Shown piece after piece: positions 36,166 to 45,468 of a stretch of 64,000 bases of DNA (positions are counted from its first letter, which is position 1; each line of letters opens with the position of its first letter). Source of the stretch: an uncultured Butyricicoccus sp. (GTDB taxonomy: Bacteria > Bacillota > Clostridia > Oscillospirales > Butyricicoccaceae); the NCBI GenBank assembly GCA_944384655.1, contig CALWUF010000036.1:51723-115722 (forward strand). Direction: 5' to 3'. The position numbers and the translations under genes were made by a program. The notes under the pieces are model-generated. The model made no database searches, was not told the DNA's origin, and saw only the letters and a program-made list of their open reading frames with translations.

Positions 36166-39100
36166 TCAGTCGCGCCCCACGCCATTTTCCAGGAAGAAAA
36201 TGGGTACAAAACACAAAATCGCATACAACAGCACGCGAATCGGACGCGCATCAATTGGTACAAAGACAAAGCACAAATATGTCATCAACAACATGCAAAT
36301 GATAGCTGCAATGATACCGATGATCGTCCCGCCTTTTGCCAGGCGATTCTGTACATGTGCCGTAGAAATACAGTCGGCAAAGGGGACCAATCCATCGCGC
36401 AGCATAACGCCGCACAGCATGCCATCCGCCGCATAGTGCGGGCTGCGCATGGCGCGATCAACCTCTAAATCAGGAAGCCTGACCGTACCCTCAGGTAAAC
36501 CATACAGCCGTTCTACCAATTGCGTCGTGACCTGATGGTTGCGCGTATGCAACAGGATGTGAATATGCCGTTCCGTCAACACCTGCATGGCATTGAACAG
36601 CACCGCCGGAACTTGATAATCCACAACCAATACCGCGGCAACCGTGCCTTCCACAGCGAGGATCAAACCATTTTCCGGCACATCATCCGTCAAAATCCCG
36701 CGCTCCGCCATAAAGTCCGCATCGCCCAGCAGGATCTCCAATCCGCCGGCCTGTCCGCTGATGCCGCCGCCCGTATAATGCATGACATGATGTGCTGTCA
36801 GCGGCGCGCCATAGCGCGCGCGAACCTCTTCCGCAAGCATACGTCCGAGGGAAGACTGCCCCGCGAGCGCCGCCGCATATGCCAACGCTGTCGTATCATT
36901 CAATTGGCTGTGCAGCTCCAGCCGTTCCAATGCGACCGAACCTGTTGGGAACAGATCTTCATCTGTCAACACCACAGTATTGACAGATGCCAATGCTGCC
37001 CCGCCGCGCATACCGTCGAGCGCAGTGCCTCCTTTCATCATATGGCGGGCTGCATTGGCGCGTCCCATTGGGATCGCCAACAACAGCGCCACCTGGCATG
37101 CGCCGGTGACTGTGGCCGCCAACACATAAATCAACCGTCCGTTGTCCCCTGTTGATGTGCAGACAATGATAGACAGAACGATGGACACGACAATGGACAA
37201 AATCGTCAAGATACTCTCCAACTTTCTGGTGCGATCGGGCTTTACGACCTGTTGGATAAACGGCTCTATCTGCTCCATCGGCGCTTTTATGATATGCTTC
37301 GGATCACCGTTCTGCAAATAAATGCCGACTGGCTGTGATGCGCCCGCCGCCACTTTATATGTATAATGCCGCGCGCGGGCATCACACACACGTGCACGCA
37401 TCTGCGCAAACAACGCAAGCATTGCCGCACAGGTATATGGCATCTCTTCGCCATCCCAAACCAGACGGATAATGCAATGCACCAAATTGAGCACCAACGC
37501 CAAATCCACCAAAGTGGAAAAATTGGGATGCAAATAAATTGCCGCCAATATACCGTCCCGAATGACATCAAACGCCACAACCATGGCAATCAGTTGCAAA
37601 ACAATAAACGAAATCAACACGGCACTGGGGCTTTCCACATAATCCATGGAAGCCGACAACGGCAGAGAAAAATCCGCCGCGCAGGACAGGTATACAGCGA
37701 TCACCGTCAGCACTGCGACGGCAATCGATCGTTGTGCCTGTATCTGAGCGCGTTGCTTCCATCCGGCTGATGCTTTGCGCAGGTCCTGCGGCACATCTTC
37801 CTTCGGCCAGGTTTTGCGTTTTTTTGCCGATTTCTGGCTTACCGTCGAAGTTTGCTCACGATGGGGTTCGGATTCCAATTGTTCGGATGATTCCGATTGG
37901 TCCGCTGTGTCTGGGACTTCCTGCAACGGTTCCGGTTGGGTGGTTTGCTCCAATTCTTCGAGTTCCCGCGACTCTGTCAACATTTCTTCCCGGTCGTCCG
38001 ATTCCGTTTCCGGTGTACCGTCCGACCTGTCGCTAAAAACCGATGAATTGTTATCTATCCCCTGTTCCTGCTGTAACAGGTCGCGCAATGCGCCTGCCGC
38101 ATCGATCACAGATGGTTCGCTGTCTTCTTCCGGAAGTTCTTCCTCCACCGGCGGCTGTTCCTCCTGATGCAGGGTTGGATGTTCCGCTTTCATATACGCA
38201 CGGTGGCGTTCCATAATCCATTCGCGTTGTCTTGCAACCTCGCGCTGCATGACGGGTCCTTCCTGCCGCAGGTCTTCGAGTGCCGGCGCAGTTTTACACA
38301 GTTCTTCCAGCGGCATGTTCAGCCATTCCGGATCAGGTTCCGGTTGCAGACGTTTTCTCATCCGCTCCAATTTTTCCTGCTTGATTTTTTCATCCATCGC
38401 CTGCGCTTCAAGATCCGCCTCAGCGTCAAAGAATTCCGGTTCATCTTCCTGCGGCTCACTTTTTTCTCTCACCGGAACGTCTACATATACTGTCGTTGTC
38501 TCTTCCGGGAACTCATCCAGTGAAATTTTTCGCTGCACCCGGACAGGTGTGTCCGGATCCATGCCATTGTCGCGCAAAATCTGTTCAAAGCTGGCAATGG
38601 GCTGTTCCTGTTTGTCTTCCACGTCAGACAGGAATTGCTCCAATTCCTCTTCGCTGATGACAGGATCATCCTCCGGCTCGGGATTGTGCGGCGGTTCGGG
38701 TGTTTCTTCCGTCGCGCCAATCGCTTCTTCCTGTGCCATTGCCTCCGTAAAGGTCGCTATGCCGATATCCTTGTCTTCGATTTCTTCCGGTTCCGGATGG
38801 ACATAAATTTCTTCCGGTTCAGAAATAGGTTTCTGCTCTTCCTGCGCCACATCGTCCGGGGCAATCTCTTCCTCTGGAACTCCTGTTTGTTCGACAGACT
38901 GTACATTCATCGGTTCCAATACCTGCGTTTCCTGCCCGTCCGCCGGCGAAACGTCTTCGATCGACGCTTCTTCTTCCTCCGACTCCTCGTCGTCCTCGTC
39001 GTCCTCGTCATCGTCCAGACTGAACCACTTGGACCAGAATCCTTTCTTTTCGTGTTTTTCGTCCGGCTGTCCGGCAGATTCTTCCTCTATTGGCTCCAAT

Positions 39101-40347
39101 ATCTGCGTTTCCTGGTCATCCGTGGTTGAAACGTCTTCGATCGACGCTTCTTCCTCTTCTTCATCGTCCGACTCCTCGTCGTCCTCGTCATCATCATCGT
39201 CCACGCTGAACCACTTCGACCAGAAACTTTTCTTTTCGTGTTGTTCCTCCGGTTGTTCGGCAGGCTCTTCTCCTATCGGCTGCAATATCTGCGTTTCCTG
39301 TTCCTCCGCGGTTAAAACGTCTTCGATCGGCGCTTCTTCCTCTTCTTCATCCTCATCGTCATCTTCGTCGTCTGCGCTGAACCACTTCGACCAGAAACTT
39401 TTCTTTTCGGGTTGTTCCTCCGGCTGTGCGGCGGACTCTTCTCCTATTGGCTGCAATATCTGCGTTTCCTGCCCGTCTGCCAACGAAACGTCTTCGATCG
39501 GCGCTTCTTCCTCTTCTTCATCGTCCGACTCCTCGTCGTCCTCGTCATCTTCGTCGTCCACGCTGAACCACTTCGACCAGAAGCTTTTCTTTTCGGGTTG
39601 TTCCTCCGGTTGTTCGGCAGGCTCTTGTTCTATCGGCTCCAAGACCTGTGTTTTCTGCTCGTCTATCGGCTGAAAATGCTCTGTTGGATGCGTATCATCC
39701 GCAATCTCTTCCGTCATTTTCCAATCGTCGGCGGTATCGATATGTACGGTATGCTCGTCCTCCAACTCCGTCATTTCCGATTCAGCAGATGGCATTTCCT
39801 CCCGTTCAATCCCCGATACCGGAGCGCCATCAAAGAGACGTGCCATTAAGTCCGGCTCGTCTTCCGGTTCTTCCAGCATTTCCGTGCGTGGATCAGTAAA
39901 TGCCTGTTCTTCCGGTTTGGAAAATACGCTGTCCATCGGATCCTGTTCAATCTGTCCGAGCTGATTGAACAGACGGGCAAATACATCTTCCTGTTCCTCT
40001 AATGGATCAGGCTGTTCCTCTTCGTCCTGTGCTGCTGCTGCAAGTTCCTCCTGCTCATCAATGAATTGCTGTGTCTGTTCCTGCGCGCGCAGCAGTTCGG
40101 CGTGCGGTTGTTTTTCGGACAGCTTCAACACCATATTTTCTGTAACAGGCGCAGGAGGTTCCTCTTCATCCGATTCCGATTCATCCATATGAATACCAAA
40201 CCGGTGCATCAGATGTTCCAGCGATTCATTCTCCTGTTTCTGTCCGGGCACACCGGCTTCCCGCATGATATCTTCTACGTCATACCGGCTGCCGCCGGAA
40301 ACGTCATCCAATTCCTGTTTTAATTTTTCCAGATCCAGATCATCCAT
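36166..40347 (-). CDS. Giant acidic-repeat membrane protein ending in a pseudo-P-type-ATPase domain
   Basis: 1393 residues, function unknown. N-terminus MDDLDLEKLKQELDD, then a long Glu/Asp/Gln/Pro-rich region. Four tandem units of about 60 residues (about 240-470) each hold EKKSFWSKWFS followed by an Asp/Glu run. After residue 860 come about six helices (roughly 870-985 and 1045-1092), then a cytoplasmic part resembling a P1B-type ATPase: GGTALDGMRGGAALASVNTV leads to LTDEDLFPTG where DKTGTLTEG is expected (about 1125), GGGISGQAGGLEILLGD matches the nucleotide domain (about 1195), and HTRNH replaces TGDN (about 1265). Two helices close the protein. Start ATG after GGGGAGGAAAGCC; it overlaps the rlmB-like gene by 8 bases, so they are coupled. 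Confidence 0.82.
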   Translation of the reverse strand: MDDLDLEKLKQELDDVSGGSRYDVEDIMREAGVPGQKQENESLEHLMHRFGIHMDESESDEEEPPAPVTENMVLKLSEKQPHAELLRAQEQTQQFIDEQEELAAAAQDEEEQPDPLEEQEDVFARLFNQLGQIEQDPMDSVFSKPEEQAFTDPRTEMLEEPEDEPDLMARLFDGAPVSGIEREEMPSAESEMTELEDEHTVHIDTADDWKMTEEIADDTHPTEHFQPIDEQKTQVLEPIEQEPAEQPEEQPEKKSFWSKWFSVDDEDDEDDEESDDEEEEEAPIEDVSLADGQETQILQPIGEESAAQPEEQPEKKSFWSKWFSADDEDDDEDEEEEEAPIEDVLTAEEQETQILQPIGEEPAEQPEEQHEKKSFWSKWFSVDDDDDEDDEESDDEEEEEASIEDVSTTDDQETQILEPIEEESAGQPDEKHEKKGFWSKWFSLDDDEDDEDDEESEEEEASIEDVSPADGQETQVLEPMNVQSVEQTGVPEEEIAPDDVAQEEQKPISEPEEIYVHPEPEEIEDKDIGIATFTEAMAQEEAIGATEETPEPPHNPEPEDDPVISEEELEQFLSDVEDKQEQPIASFEQILRDNGMDPDTPVRVQRKISLDEFPEETTTVYVDVPVREKSEPQEDEPEFFDAEADLEAQAMDEKIKQEKLERMRKRLQPEPDPEWLNMPLEELCKTAPALEDLRQEGPVMQREVARQREWIMERHRAYMKAEHPTLHQEEQPPVEEELPEEDSEPSVIDAAGALRDLLQQEQGIDNNSSVFSDRSDGTPETESDDREEMLTESRELEELEQTTQPEPLQEVPDTADQSESSEQLESEPHREQTSTVSQKSAKKRKTWPKEDVPQDLRKASAGWKQRAQIQAQRSIAVAVLTVIAVYLSCAADFSLPLSASMDYVESPSAVLISFIVLQLIAMVVAFDVIRDGILAAIYLHPNFSTLVDLALVLNLVHCIIRLVWDGEEMPYTCAAMLALFAQMRARVCDARARHYTYKVAAGASQPVGIYLQNGDPKHIIKAPMEQIEPFIQQVVKPDRTRKLESILTILSIVVSIVLSIIVCTSTGDNGRLIYVLAATVTGACQVALLLAIPMGRANAARHMMKGGTALDGMRGGAALASVNTVVLTDEDLFPTGSVALERLELHSQLNDTTALAYAAALAGQSSLGRMLAEEVRARYGAPLTAHHVMHYTGGGISGQAGGLEILLGDADFMAERGILTDDVPENGLILAVEGTVAAVLVVDYQVPAVLFNAMQVLTERHIHILLHTRNHQVTTQLVERLYGLPEGTVRLPDLEVDRAMRSPHYAADGMLCGVMLRDGLVPFADCISTAHVQNRLAKGGTIIGIIAAIICMLLMTYLCFVFVPIDARPIRVLLYAILCFVPIFFLENGVGRD
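39010..39600 (-). repeat. Four imperfect in-frame repeats of about 180 bp
   Basis: The FWSKWFS-coding segment recurs at about 39017, 39204, 39378 and 39561, spaced 174-187 bases, each next to a stretch coding for Asp/Glu runs of differing length. Unit length varies by multiples of three, consistent with slippage in the acidic runs. Confidence 0.85.
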
Positions 40348-41143
40348 GGCTTTCCTCCCCCAGCCGCTGACGGACTGCTTCATACAACAGCACTGCGGCG
40401 GCCGCTGATGCATTGAGTGAATTTACCTTACCCTTCATCGGGATACTCACGATGAAATCACATTTATCATGTACAATACGGCTCAGACCATTGCCCTCTG
40501 AACCAATGACAATCGCTGCGGCGCCCGCGAAATCCGCTTGATACAATTGCTTGTCACCGCCCGCATCTGCACCGAATACCCATACGCCATTTTCTTTGAG
40601 CGTATCGATGGCTGCTGCAAGATTGGTGACACGCGCCACACCAATGTGTTCCATTGCTCCGGCAGACGCTTTTGCAGCGGTCGCAGTCAGACCAGCGGAA
40701 CGGCGTTTTGGAATCACAACCCCATGTGCACCCGCGGTCTCCGCTGAACGAATGACTGCGCCAAGGTTATGCGGATCGGTCAAACCGTCACAGACAACAA
40801 TCAGCGGTTGTTCCCCGCGGTCATGCGCAGTCTGTAAGATATCTTCGAGCGATACATAGGCGTGGGCTGCCGCCTGTGCGATGACGCCCTGATGCACACC
40901 GGTTTCACTCATGGCGTCCAATTTACGCCGATCCACCTGTGTGACAACGGCGCCGGATTGTTTCGCCAGTGCAATGATATCCGCCATACGTGCATTCTGA
41001 TCGGATGCAACAAATAATTTATCCACGGTCCTGCCTGCCCGAAGCAGTTCCATGACCGCATTTCGCCCCTCATACAGCGCGGTTTCCTGTTCATCTCCAC
41101 GCATCGGGCGTCTCTGATCATTTCTTTTGTTTTTTTGACTCAT
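40340..41143 (-). CDS. rlmB: TrmH/SpoU-family RNA 2'-O-methyltransferase (RlmB-like)
   Basis: 267 residues. SPOUT methyltransferase that transfers a methyl group from SAM to a ribose 2'-OH; the RlmB group modifies 23S rRNA G2251. N-terminal L30e-like substrate domain (YEGRNAVMELLRAGR near 25), then motif 1 DPHNLGAVIRSAET near 125, motif 2 VIGSEGNGLS near 212 and motif 3 IPMKGKVNSLNASAAAAVLLYE near 235, forming the trefoil knot. It is followed without a gap by the giant membrane protein. The exact RNA target is inferred. Confidence 0.9.
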   Translation of the reverse strand: MSQKNKRNDQRRPMRGDEQETALYEGRNAVMELLRAGRTVDKLFVASDQNARMADIIALAKQSGAVVTQVDRRKLDAMSETGVHQGVIAQAAAHAYVSLEDILQTAHDRGEQPLIVVCDGLTDPHNLGAVIRSAETAGAHGVVIPKRRSAGLTATAAKASAGAMEHIGVARVTNLAAAIDTLKENGVWVFGADAGGDKQLYQADFAGAAAIVIGSEGNGLSRIVHDKCDFIVSIPMKGKVNSLNASAAAAVLLYEAVRQRLGEESHG

Positions 41144-41179
41144 GCGATCTTCTCCATACCGTCAATTTCAGATAGTATC

Positions 41180-41209
41180 AGTATATCACAAATCCGCTGT
41201 ACCTGACAG
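41180..41209 (-). promoter_or_regulatory. Promoter of the rlmB-like operon
   Basis: Minus strand CTGTCA (41209-41204), 18-base spacer, TATACT (41185-41180), about 36 bases ahead of the start codon. Confidence 0.6.
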
Positions 41210-41238
41210 ACCAAAAACAAAGTTCCTCTCTGTCAATC

Positions 41239-41277
41239 AAAAAAATCCGGCTTCCCATGTTTCAGGGAAGCCGGAAT
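41239..41277 (-). terminator. Terminator of the threonine operon
   Basis: TCCGGCTTCCC (41246-41256) pairs with GGGAAGCCGGA (41265-41275); on the minus strand it is followed by TTTTTTT. Confidence 0.88.
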
Positions 41278-41288
41278 ACATGCAACGA

Positions 41289-42494
41289 TCAATCAAAGAA
41301 CTTATCATGTACGGCCCGGACAGCACGCTGTGCATCAGCCTCATCAATCAGGACAGAGATCTTGATTTCAGACGTAGAGATCATGCGGATGTTGATCTGT
41401 GCATTGGACAGCGCTTCAAACATCTTGGCAGCAACGCCCGGATTGGACGCCATACCTGCGCCGACAATAGAGACCTTTGCAATCTGGGACTCATATGTGA
41501 TATTGTCACAATGCAGGGTATTCCTGTTTTCTTCGAGCAAACGGACCGTCTCATCCAACTGGCTTCTGGATACCGTAAAGCTGATATCCTTGCTGCCATT
41601 GCGTCCAATCGACTGAAGGATAATATCAATATTGATCTTATTTTTTGCCAGCAGGGAGAACAGACGGAATGCCTTGCCCGGCTCATCCGGCAGACCAATT
41701 ACGGCAATGCGGGCTACATCCTTATCACAGGCAACACCGCTGATAATCATCTTTTCCACAGAAGTAACCTCCTTGACTTTAGTTCCAGGATTTCTCGTGA
41801 GGCTGGACACAACCTCAAGGTCAATGTTGTATTTCTTTGCCATTTCAACCGAACGGTTGTGAAGAACCTGTGCACCCAACGTCGCAAGTTCGAGCATTTC
41901 GTCGTACGTGATTTCATCGAGCTTCTTTGCGCCCGGAACAACACGGGGATCTGCCGTATATACGCCGTCAACATCGGTATAAATCTGACACAGATCTGCA
42001 TGCAGCGCCGCTGCGATGGCAACTGCGGTTGTATCCGAGCCGCCGCGACCCAGTGTCGTAATGCTGTCGTGGCTGTTAATGCCCTGGAAACCTGCAACAA
42101 TGACAATGCGGTTTCTGTCAAGCAGGCTCTGAATGCGTTCCGGTCTGACGGAACGAATGCGCGATGCACCATAGTTCAAATCGGTCTTAATGCCAGCCTG
42201 CCAGCCTGTCAAGCTGGTCGCATGAAAGCCAAGCTTATTGATTGTCATTGCCAGCAAGGCCATCGAAATCTGTTCACCTGCGCTCAACAGGACATCCATT
42301 TCACGCGCCGGCGGATTATCTGTGATTTCTGCGGCCTTTTCAATGAAATCATCGGTGGTATCGCCCTGCGCGGATACGACAACGACAACCTGATTTCCAG
42401 CCTGTGCGGTCTTGGTTACAATATCGGCAACGTTAAACAGGCGTTCGGTATTTGCAACCGACGTGCCGCCGAATTTTTGCACAATTAAAGCCAT
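41289..42494 (-). CDS. lysC: Aspartate kinase
   Basis: Phosphorylates aspartate, the first step to lysine, threonine and methionine. 401 residues: kinase domain with VQKFGGTSVAN at the N-terminus, LLSAGEQIS near 70, GRGGSDTTAVAIA near 170 and YTDVDGVYTADPR near 195; tandem ACT domains from about 265 (VIGLPDEPGKAFRL, then VSIVGAGMASNPGVAAKMF). The ATG at 42494 gives the family start MALIVQKFGG after AGGAGG; the longer frame is unsupported. Last gene of the operon with hom and thrB, so lysine or threonine feedback via ACT is likely. Confidence 0.95.
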   Translation of the reverse strand: MALIVQKFGGTSVANTERLFNVADIVTKTAQAGNQVVVVVSAQGDTTDDFIEKAAEITDNPPAREMDVLLSAGEQISMALLAMTINKLGFHATSLTGWQAGIKTDLNYGASRIRSVRPERIQSLLDRNRIVIVAGFQGINSHDSITTLGRGGSDTTAVAIAAALHADLCQIYTDVDGVYTADPRVVPGAKKLDEITYDEMLELATLGAQVLHNRSVEMAKKYNIDLEVVSSLTRNPGTKVKEVTSVEKMIISGVACDKDVARIAVIGLPDEPGKAFRLFSLLAKNKINIDIILQSIGRNGSKDISFTVSRSQLDETVRLLEENRNTLHCDNITYESQIAKVSIVGAGMASNPGVAAKMFEALSNAQINIRMISTSEIKISVLIDEADAQRAVRAVHDKFFD

Positions 42495-42602
42495 GTGCTG
42501 TATTCCTCCTATTGTTTTCCCCGCGCCATGCACGGGTCGGGATTGTATGAACTCTGTCATGCATAGCGCTGTCATACACACAGAGTTTTTGACCAGATAG
42601 AA

Positions 42603-43496
42603 TTATTCCGTCTGCGTGACGGTTGCGCCCACTTCATCACACGCCAGCAGGACTGGCGTCCAATCCGGAAACCGGTCGGCAAAGTACATGCAAGCGCGGC
42701 TGTAATACGTCTTGTCTTCCTTGTCAACCATGGCGATGATGGTCGGACCTGCGCCGGACAGGAATGCGCCCAGCGCACCCAACCCCTTTGCGCTGCGGAC
42801 AACCTCTTCGCCATTCGGAATCAGGCTGAACCGATACGGCTGATGCAGGCAGTCGCCTACCGCAACACGAAGGTTGTGCAGGTTACCTGTGACCAGCGAA
42901 CCGGTCAACAGCGCCGCACGCGACAGATTAAACACCGCGTCGTGATGCGGGATGGTGTTGGGCAGCGCATTGCGCGCTTTTTCGGTGGGCAGCTCAAAGT
43001 TCGGGATAAATGCAACAAAATCCACTTTATCTGCAATCGGGACGCGCACGCTCCACACCTTGCCGTATTCGAGCAATGACGTGCAAAACCCGCCGAGAAT
43101 GGCAGGCGTGGAATTATCCGGATGCCCTTCAATGGCCGCTGCCAGATCGATGATATTTTCCTGATGCAGGGGACCGCCGAGCATTGCATTGGCGCCGAGC
43201 AAACCGGCAACCGTGCAGGCGGAAGAAGAACCCAGACCACGCGTCTGTGGAATGCTGCAATCTTCAATCAACCGCAATCCATGCATCGGCTTGCCGCAGA
43301 TATCATACACCCGCTTGGCGCATTGATACACCAGATTGCTCTCGTCATTGGGGATATTTTCACCGCCCGTGGCGGAAATATCGATATGGTCGCATTCTTC
43401 CATTGAAAAACGATTGTATAAATTGAGCGCAATGCCAATGGAATCAAAGCCCGGACCCATATTGGCGCTCGTTGCGGGAACCGTTACCGTAATCAT
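42603..43496 (-). CDS. thrB: Homoserine kinase
   Basis: ATP-dependent phosphorylation of homoserine, penultimate step to threonine. 297 residues, GHMP kinase: VPATSANMGPGFDS at the N-terminus, the phosphate loop QTRGLGSSSACTVAGLLGA near residue 85, and GALGAFLSGAGPTI near 245. It follows hom by 7 bases. threonine synthase (thrC) is not in the window. Confidence 0.95.
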   Translation of the reverse strand: MITVTVPATSANMGPGFDSIGIALNLYNRFSMEECDHIDISATGGENIPNDESNLVYQCAKRVYDICGKPMHGLRLIEDCSIPQTRGLGSSSACTVAGLLGANAMLGGPLHQENIIDLAAAIEGHPDNSTPAILGGFCTSLLEYGKVWSVRVPIADKVDFVAFIPNFELPTEKARNALPNTIPHHDAVFNLSRAALLTGSLVTGNLHNLRVAVGDCLHQPYRFSLIPNGEEVVRSAKGLGALGAFLSGAGPTIIAMVDKEDKTYYSRACMYFADRFPDWTPVLLACDEVGATVTQTE

Positions 43497-43503
43497 CAGC
43501 AGC

Positions 43504-44718
43504 TCACAGCAGGCGCATGCAGCCGGTTACCGAACCAAGCGCCGCAGCCTTCTCCTTCATTTCTGCCGTCGTCCATTCTGCCGTGATACAAGCCGCCTCT
43601 TCCCCTGTGCGCGCGGACTTGAGCATATCGCAGCCCGGGAACATATCGATCAAACGCTTGGCTGCATGCGGTCCATCCAGACGGACATACCAACGGGATG
43701 CAAAGCTGTCCAGTGGACGAACGAGATTTTTACTCCCGTCGCCCCAACTGACCATGCGCCGGTGTTCATTGTGGCGGGCACAGTCGATCATATCCGCCAC
43801 AACAGCAGAGGCTGTCGCCAGTTTACCGGCGCCCTGACCATAAAACATCGCATCACCCAGCATATCGCCGGTGATCAGAATGGCATTGAATACATCATCG
43901 ACATCTGCCAGCGGGCTGTGTTTGGACACCAGATGGGGGGCAACAAACGCATAGATGGTGCCATCTTCATTGAGTACCGCACGACCGAGCAGTTTCACGA
44001 CGCAATCCGCCTGTGCCGCATAACGGACATCTTCCAATGTCAATTTGGAAATGCCTTCCGTTTCGACATATTCCGGATGGATATGATCGCCATACGCGAT
44101 GTCGGACAAGATACAAATTTTGCGGCAGGCGTCAATGCCGTCCACATCGGCCGCCGGATTTGCCTCGGCATACCCTTTCTCCTGCGCTTCCTTCAGGGCA
44201 GCTTCAAAGCTCAAACCCGCATCAATCATACGGCTGAGGATGTAATTGGTGGTGCCATTGAGAATGCCGGTGATATGCGTCATATGATTGGCTGTCAGGC
44301 ACTGCAACATCGGACGGATGATCGGGATGCCGCCGCCGACAGAGGCTTCAAACATATAGTTGACGCCGCTTTCCTTTGCGATATTGAGCAGTTCCGCACC
44401 ATGGCAGGCGACAAGCTCTTTGTTGGAGGTGACAACATGCTTTCCGGCGAGCAGGCAACGCTTGGTGAATTCATATGCCGCGCCTTTGCCGCCCATCGTC
44501 TCTGCGACAATGCTGATCTCCGGGTCATTTTCAATGATAGAAAAATCTTTGATAAATTTTTCCTGATAGGGCAGCTCAGGGAAATCCCTCAGATCGAGAA
44601 TATATTTTACTTCAATGGTATCCCGTGCATTTTTGGCAACTACATCCGCATTGCGGTCGAGTACCTCATATACGCCGGAACCCACTGTGCCAAACCCCAT
44701 AATTGCGGCCTTAAACAT
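43504..44718 (-). CDS. hom: Homoserine dehydrogenase (copy 2, operonic)
   Basis: 404 residues, same reaction as the copy at 7319-8599 but clearly divergent. MGFGTVGSGVYEVL near residue 7 (Rossmann), NGTTNYILSRM near 175, and GYAEANPAADVDGIDACRK near 200-218 with the catalytic Asp/Lys. The C-terminal region after about 325 is shorter and does not show an obvious ACT motif (SRWYVRLDGPHAAKRLIDM). It lies between an ACT-domain regulator-like protein and thrB, so it is the threonine-pathway copy by context. Confidence 0.93.
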   Translation of the reverse strand: MFKAAIMGFGTVGSGVYEVLDRNADVVAKNARDTIEVKYILDLRDFPELPYQEKFIKDFSIIENDPEISIVAETMGGKGAAYEFTKRCLLAGKHVVTSNKELVACHGAELLNIAKESGVNYMFEASVGGGIPIIRPMLQCLTANHMTHITGILNGTTNYILSRMIDAGLSFEAALKEAQEKGYAEANPAADVDGIDACRKICILSDIAYGDHIHPEYVETEGISKLTLEDVRYAAQADCVVKLLGRAVLNEDGTIYAFVAPHLVSKHSPLADVDDVFNAILITGDMLGDAMFYGQGAGKLATASAVVADMIDCARHNEHRRMVSWGDGSKNLVRPLDSFASRWYVRLDGPHAAKRLIDMFPGCDMLKSARTGEEAACITAEWTTAEMKEKAAALGSVTGCMRLL

Positions 44719-44749
44719 CGTGGTTTTCCTCCTTTTTGTAAATAGACGG

Positions 44750-45193
44750 TCACTCTCTCGCCAAAATCTCCATACAGGCGACGCCCGAAATGGACAAAAT
44801 TTCCGCCATCAATTGTTCGACCGAACGGTCCATGCCGCCGGTACGCGCAGCAATGGTGACAGCAGCCTGCCCATTGACCGGGATCGACTGGTTAATGGTG
44901 AGGATATTCGCACCCGAACGGGCAAATACGGACAAAATTCCGGACAGTACGCCTGCCCGGTCAGAAACCATCAAATGAAAGGTGATGATGCTCTGTGTTG
45001 CCGCCTCAAACAGCGGTTTAATGCCGTCTTTATATTTATAATATGCGCTGCGGCTGAGCCCGATTTTTTGAGTCGCTTCGCCGACGGTGCGGATCTCCCC
45101 GCTTTGCAGGCAGCGATTCACCTGCGCGACCTTGAGAAATACTTCCGGCAGCAGGGACGCTTCCACAATATAATATTTCGGCTGCTGTTCCAA
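44750..45193 (-). CDS. ACT-domain protein of the UPF0735/PheB family
   Basis: 147 residues. The N-terminal half looks like a small helix-turn-helix (GEATQKIGLSRSAYYKYKDGIKPLF, residues about 37-62); the C-terminal half is an ACT domain (DRAGVLSGILSVFARSGANILTI near 78). This architecture is annotated as PheB/UPF0735. It starts the operon with hom, thrB and lysC, so it may sense an amino acid and adjust their expression, which is inference. An ATG start follows AGGA-type bases. Confidence 0.85.
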   Translation of the reverse strand: MEQQPKYYIVEASLLPEVFLKVAQVNRCLQSGEIRTVGEATQKIGLSRSAYYKYKDGIKPLFEAATQSIITFHLMVSDRAGVLSGILSVFARSGANILTINQSIPVNGQAAVTIAARTGGMDRSVEQLMAEILSISGVACMEILARE

Positions 45194-45274
45194 TTGCCTA
45201 CGGCTCCTTTCCTGACGGGTGATTCACCCATCGTGTCTTTCTCTGGAAAACATTTGTTTTCGTGCAGCACCGAT

Positions 45275-45304
45275 ATCATACCACAAAATGCGAAAGCATT
45301 GCAA
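45275..45304 (-). promoter_or_regulatory. Promoter of the ACT-hom-thrB-lysC operon
   Basis: Minus strand TTGCAA (45304-45299), 18-base spacer ending TGTGG, TATGAT (45280-45275). The leader holds a GGGTGA/TCACCC dyad at about 45215-45228. Confidence 0.7.
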
Positions 45305-45395
45305 CCCTTTTCCCCGTAAAAACACGATATTTTTTGGAGAAAATGCAAATGAAATGTACGCTTCAAGAACATTTTTGCTATTTCCTGCACGTCTG

Positions 45396-45440
45396 ATAAA
45401 AACAGAGGGCTGTCGCACCAATTCCTCCGTGCAACAGCCC
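45396..45440 (-). terminator. Terminator of the Mrp gene
   Basis: GGCTGT + GCAC (45408-45418) pairs with GTGC + ACAGCC (45429-45439), one mismatch, followed on the minus strand by a CTCTGTTTTT tail. Confidence 0.72.
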
Positions 45441-45468
45441 CCCATATCATTGAGTCTGTTTCCCGCCC

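Noticed and set aside
39029..39673. Ser-rich frame opposite the giant protein
   Set aside because: The Ser runs are simply the complement of the Asp/Glu codons on the real strand.
41142..42488. 448-codon open frame on the plus strand opposite lysC
   Set aside because: Exact antisense shadow of lysC with Cys/Arg/Asn-rich text, no ribosome site and no recognisable family.
43336..44745. 469-codon open frame on the plus strand opposite hom
   Set aside because: Antisense to a confidently identified enzyme; composition is atypical and no start signal is present.
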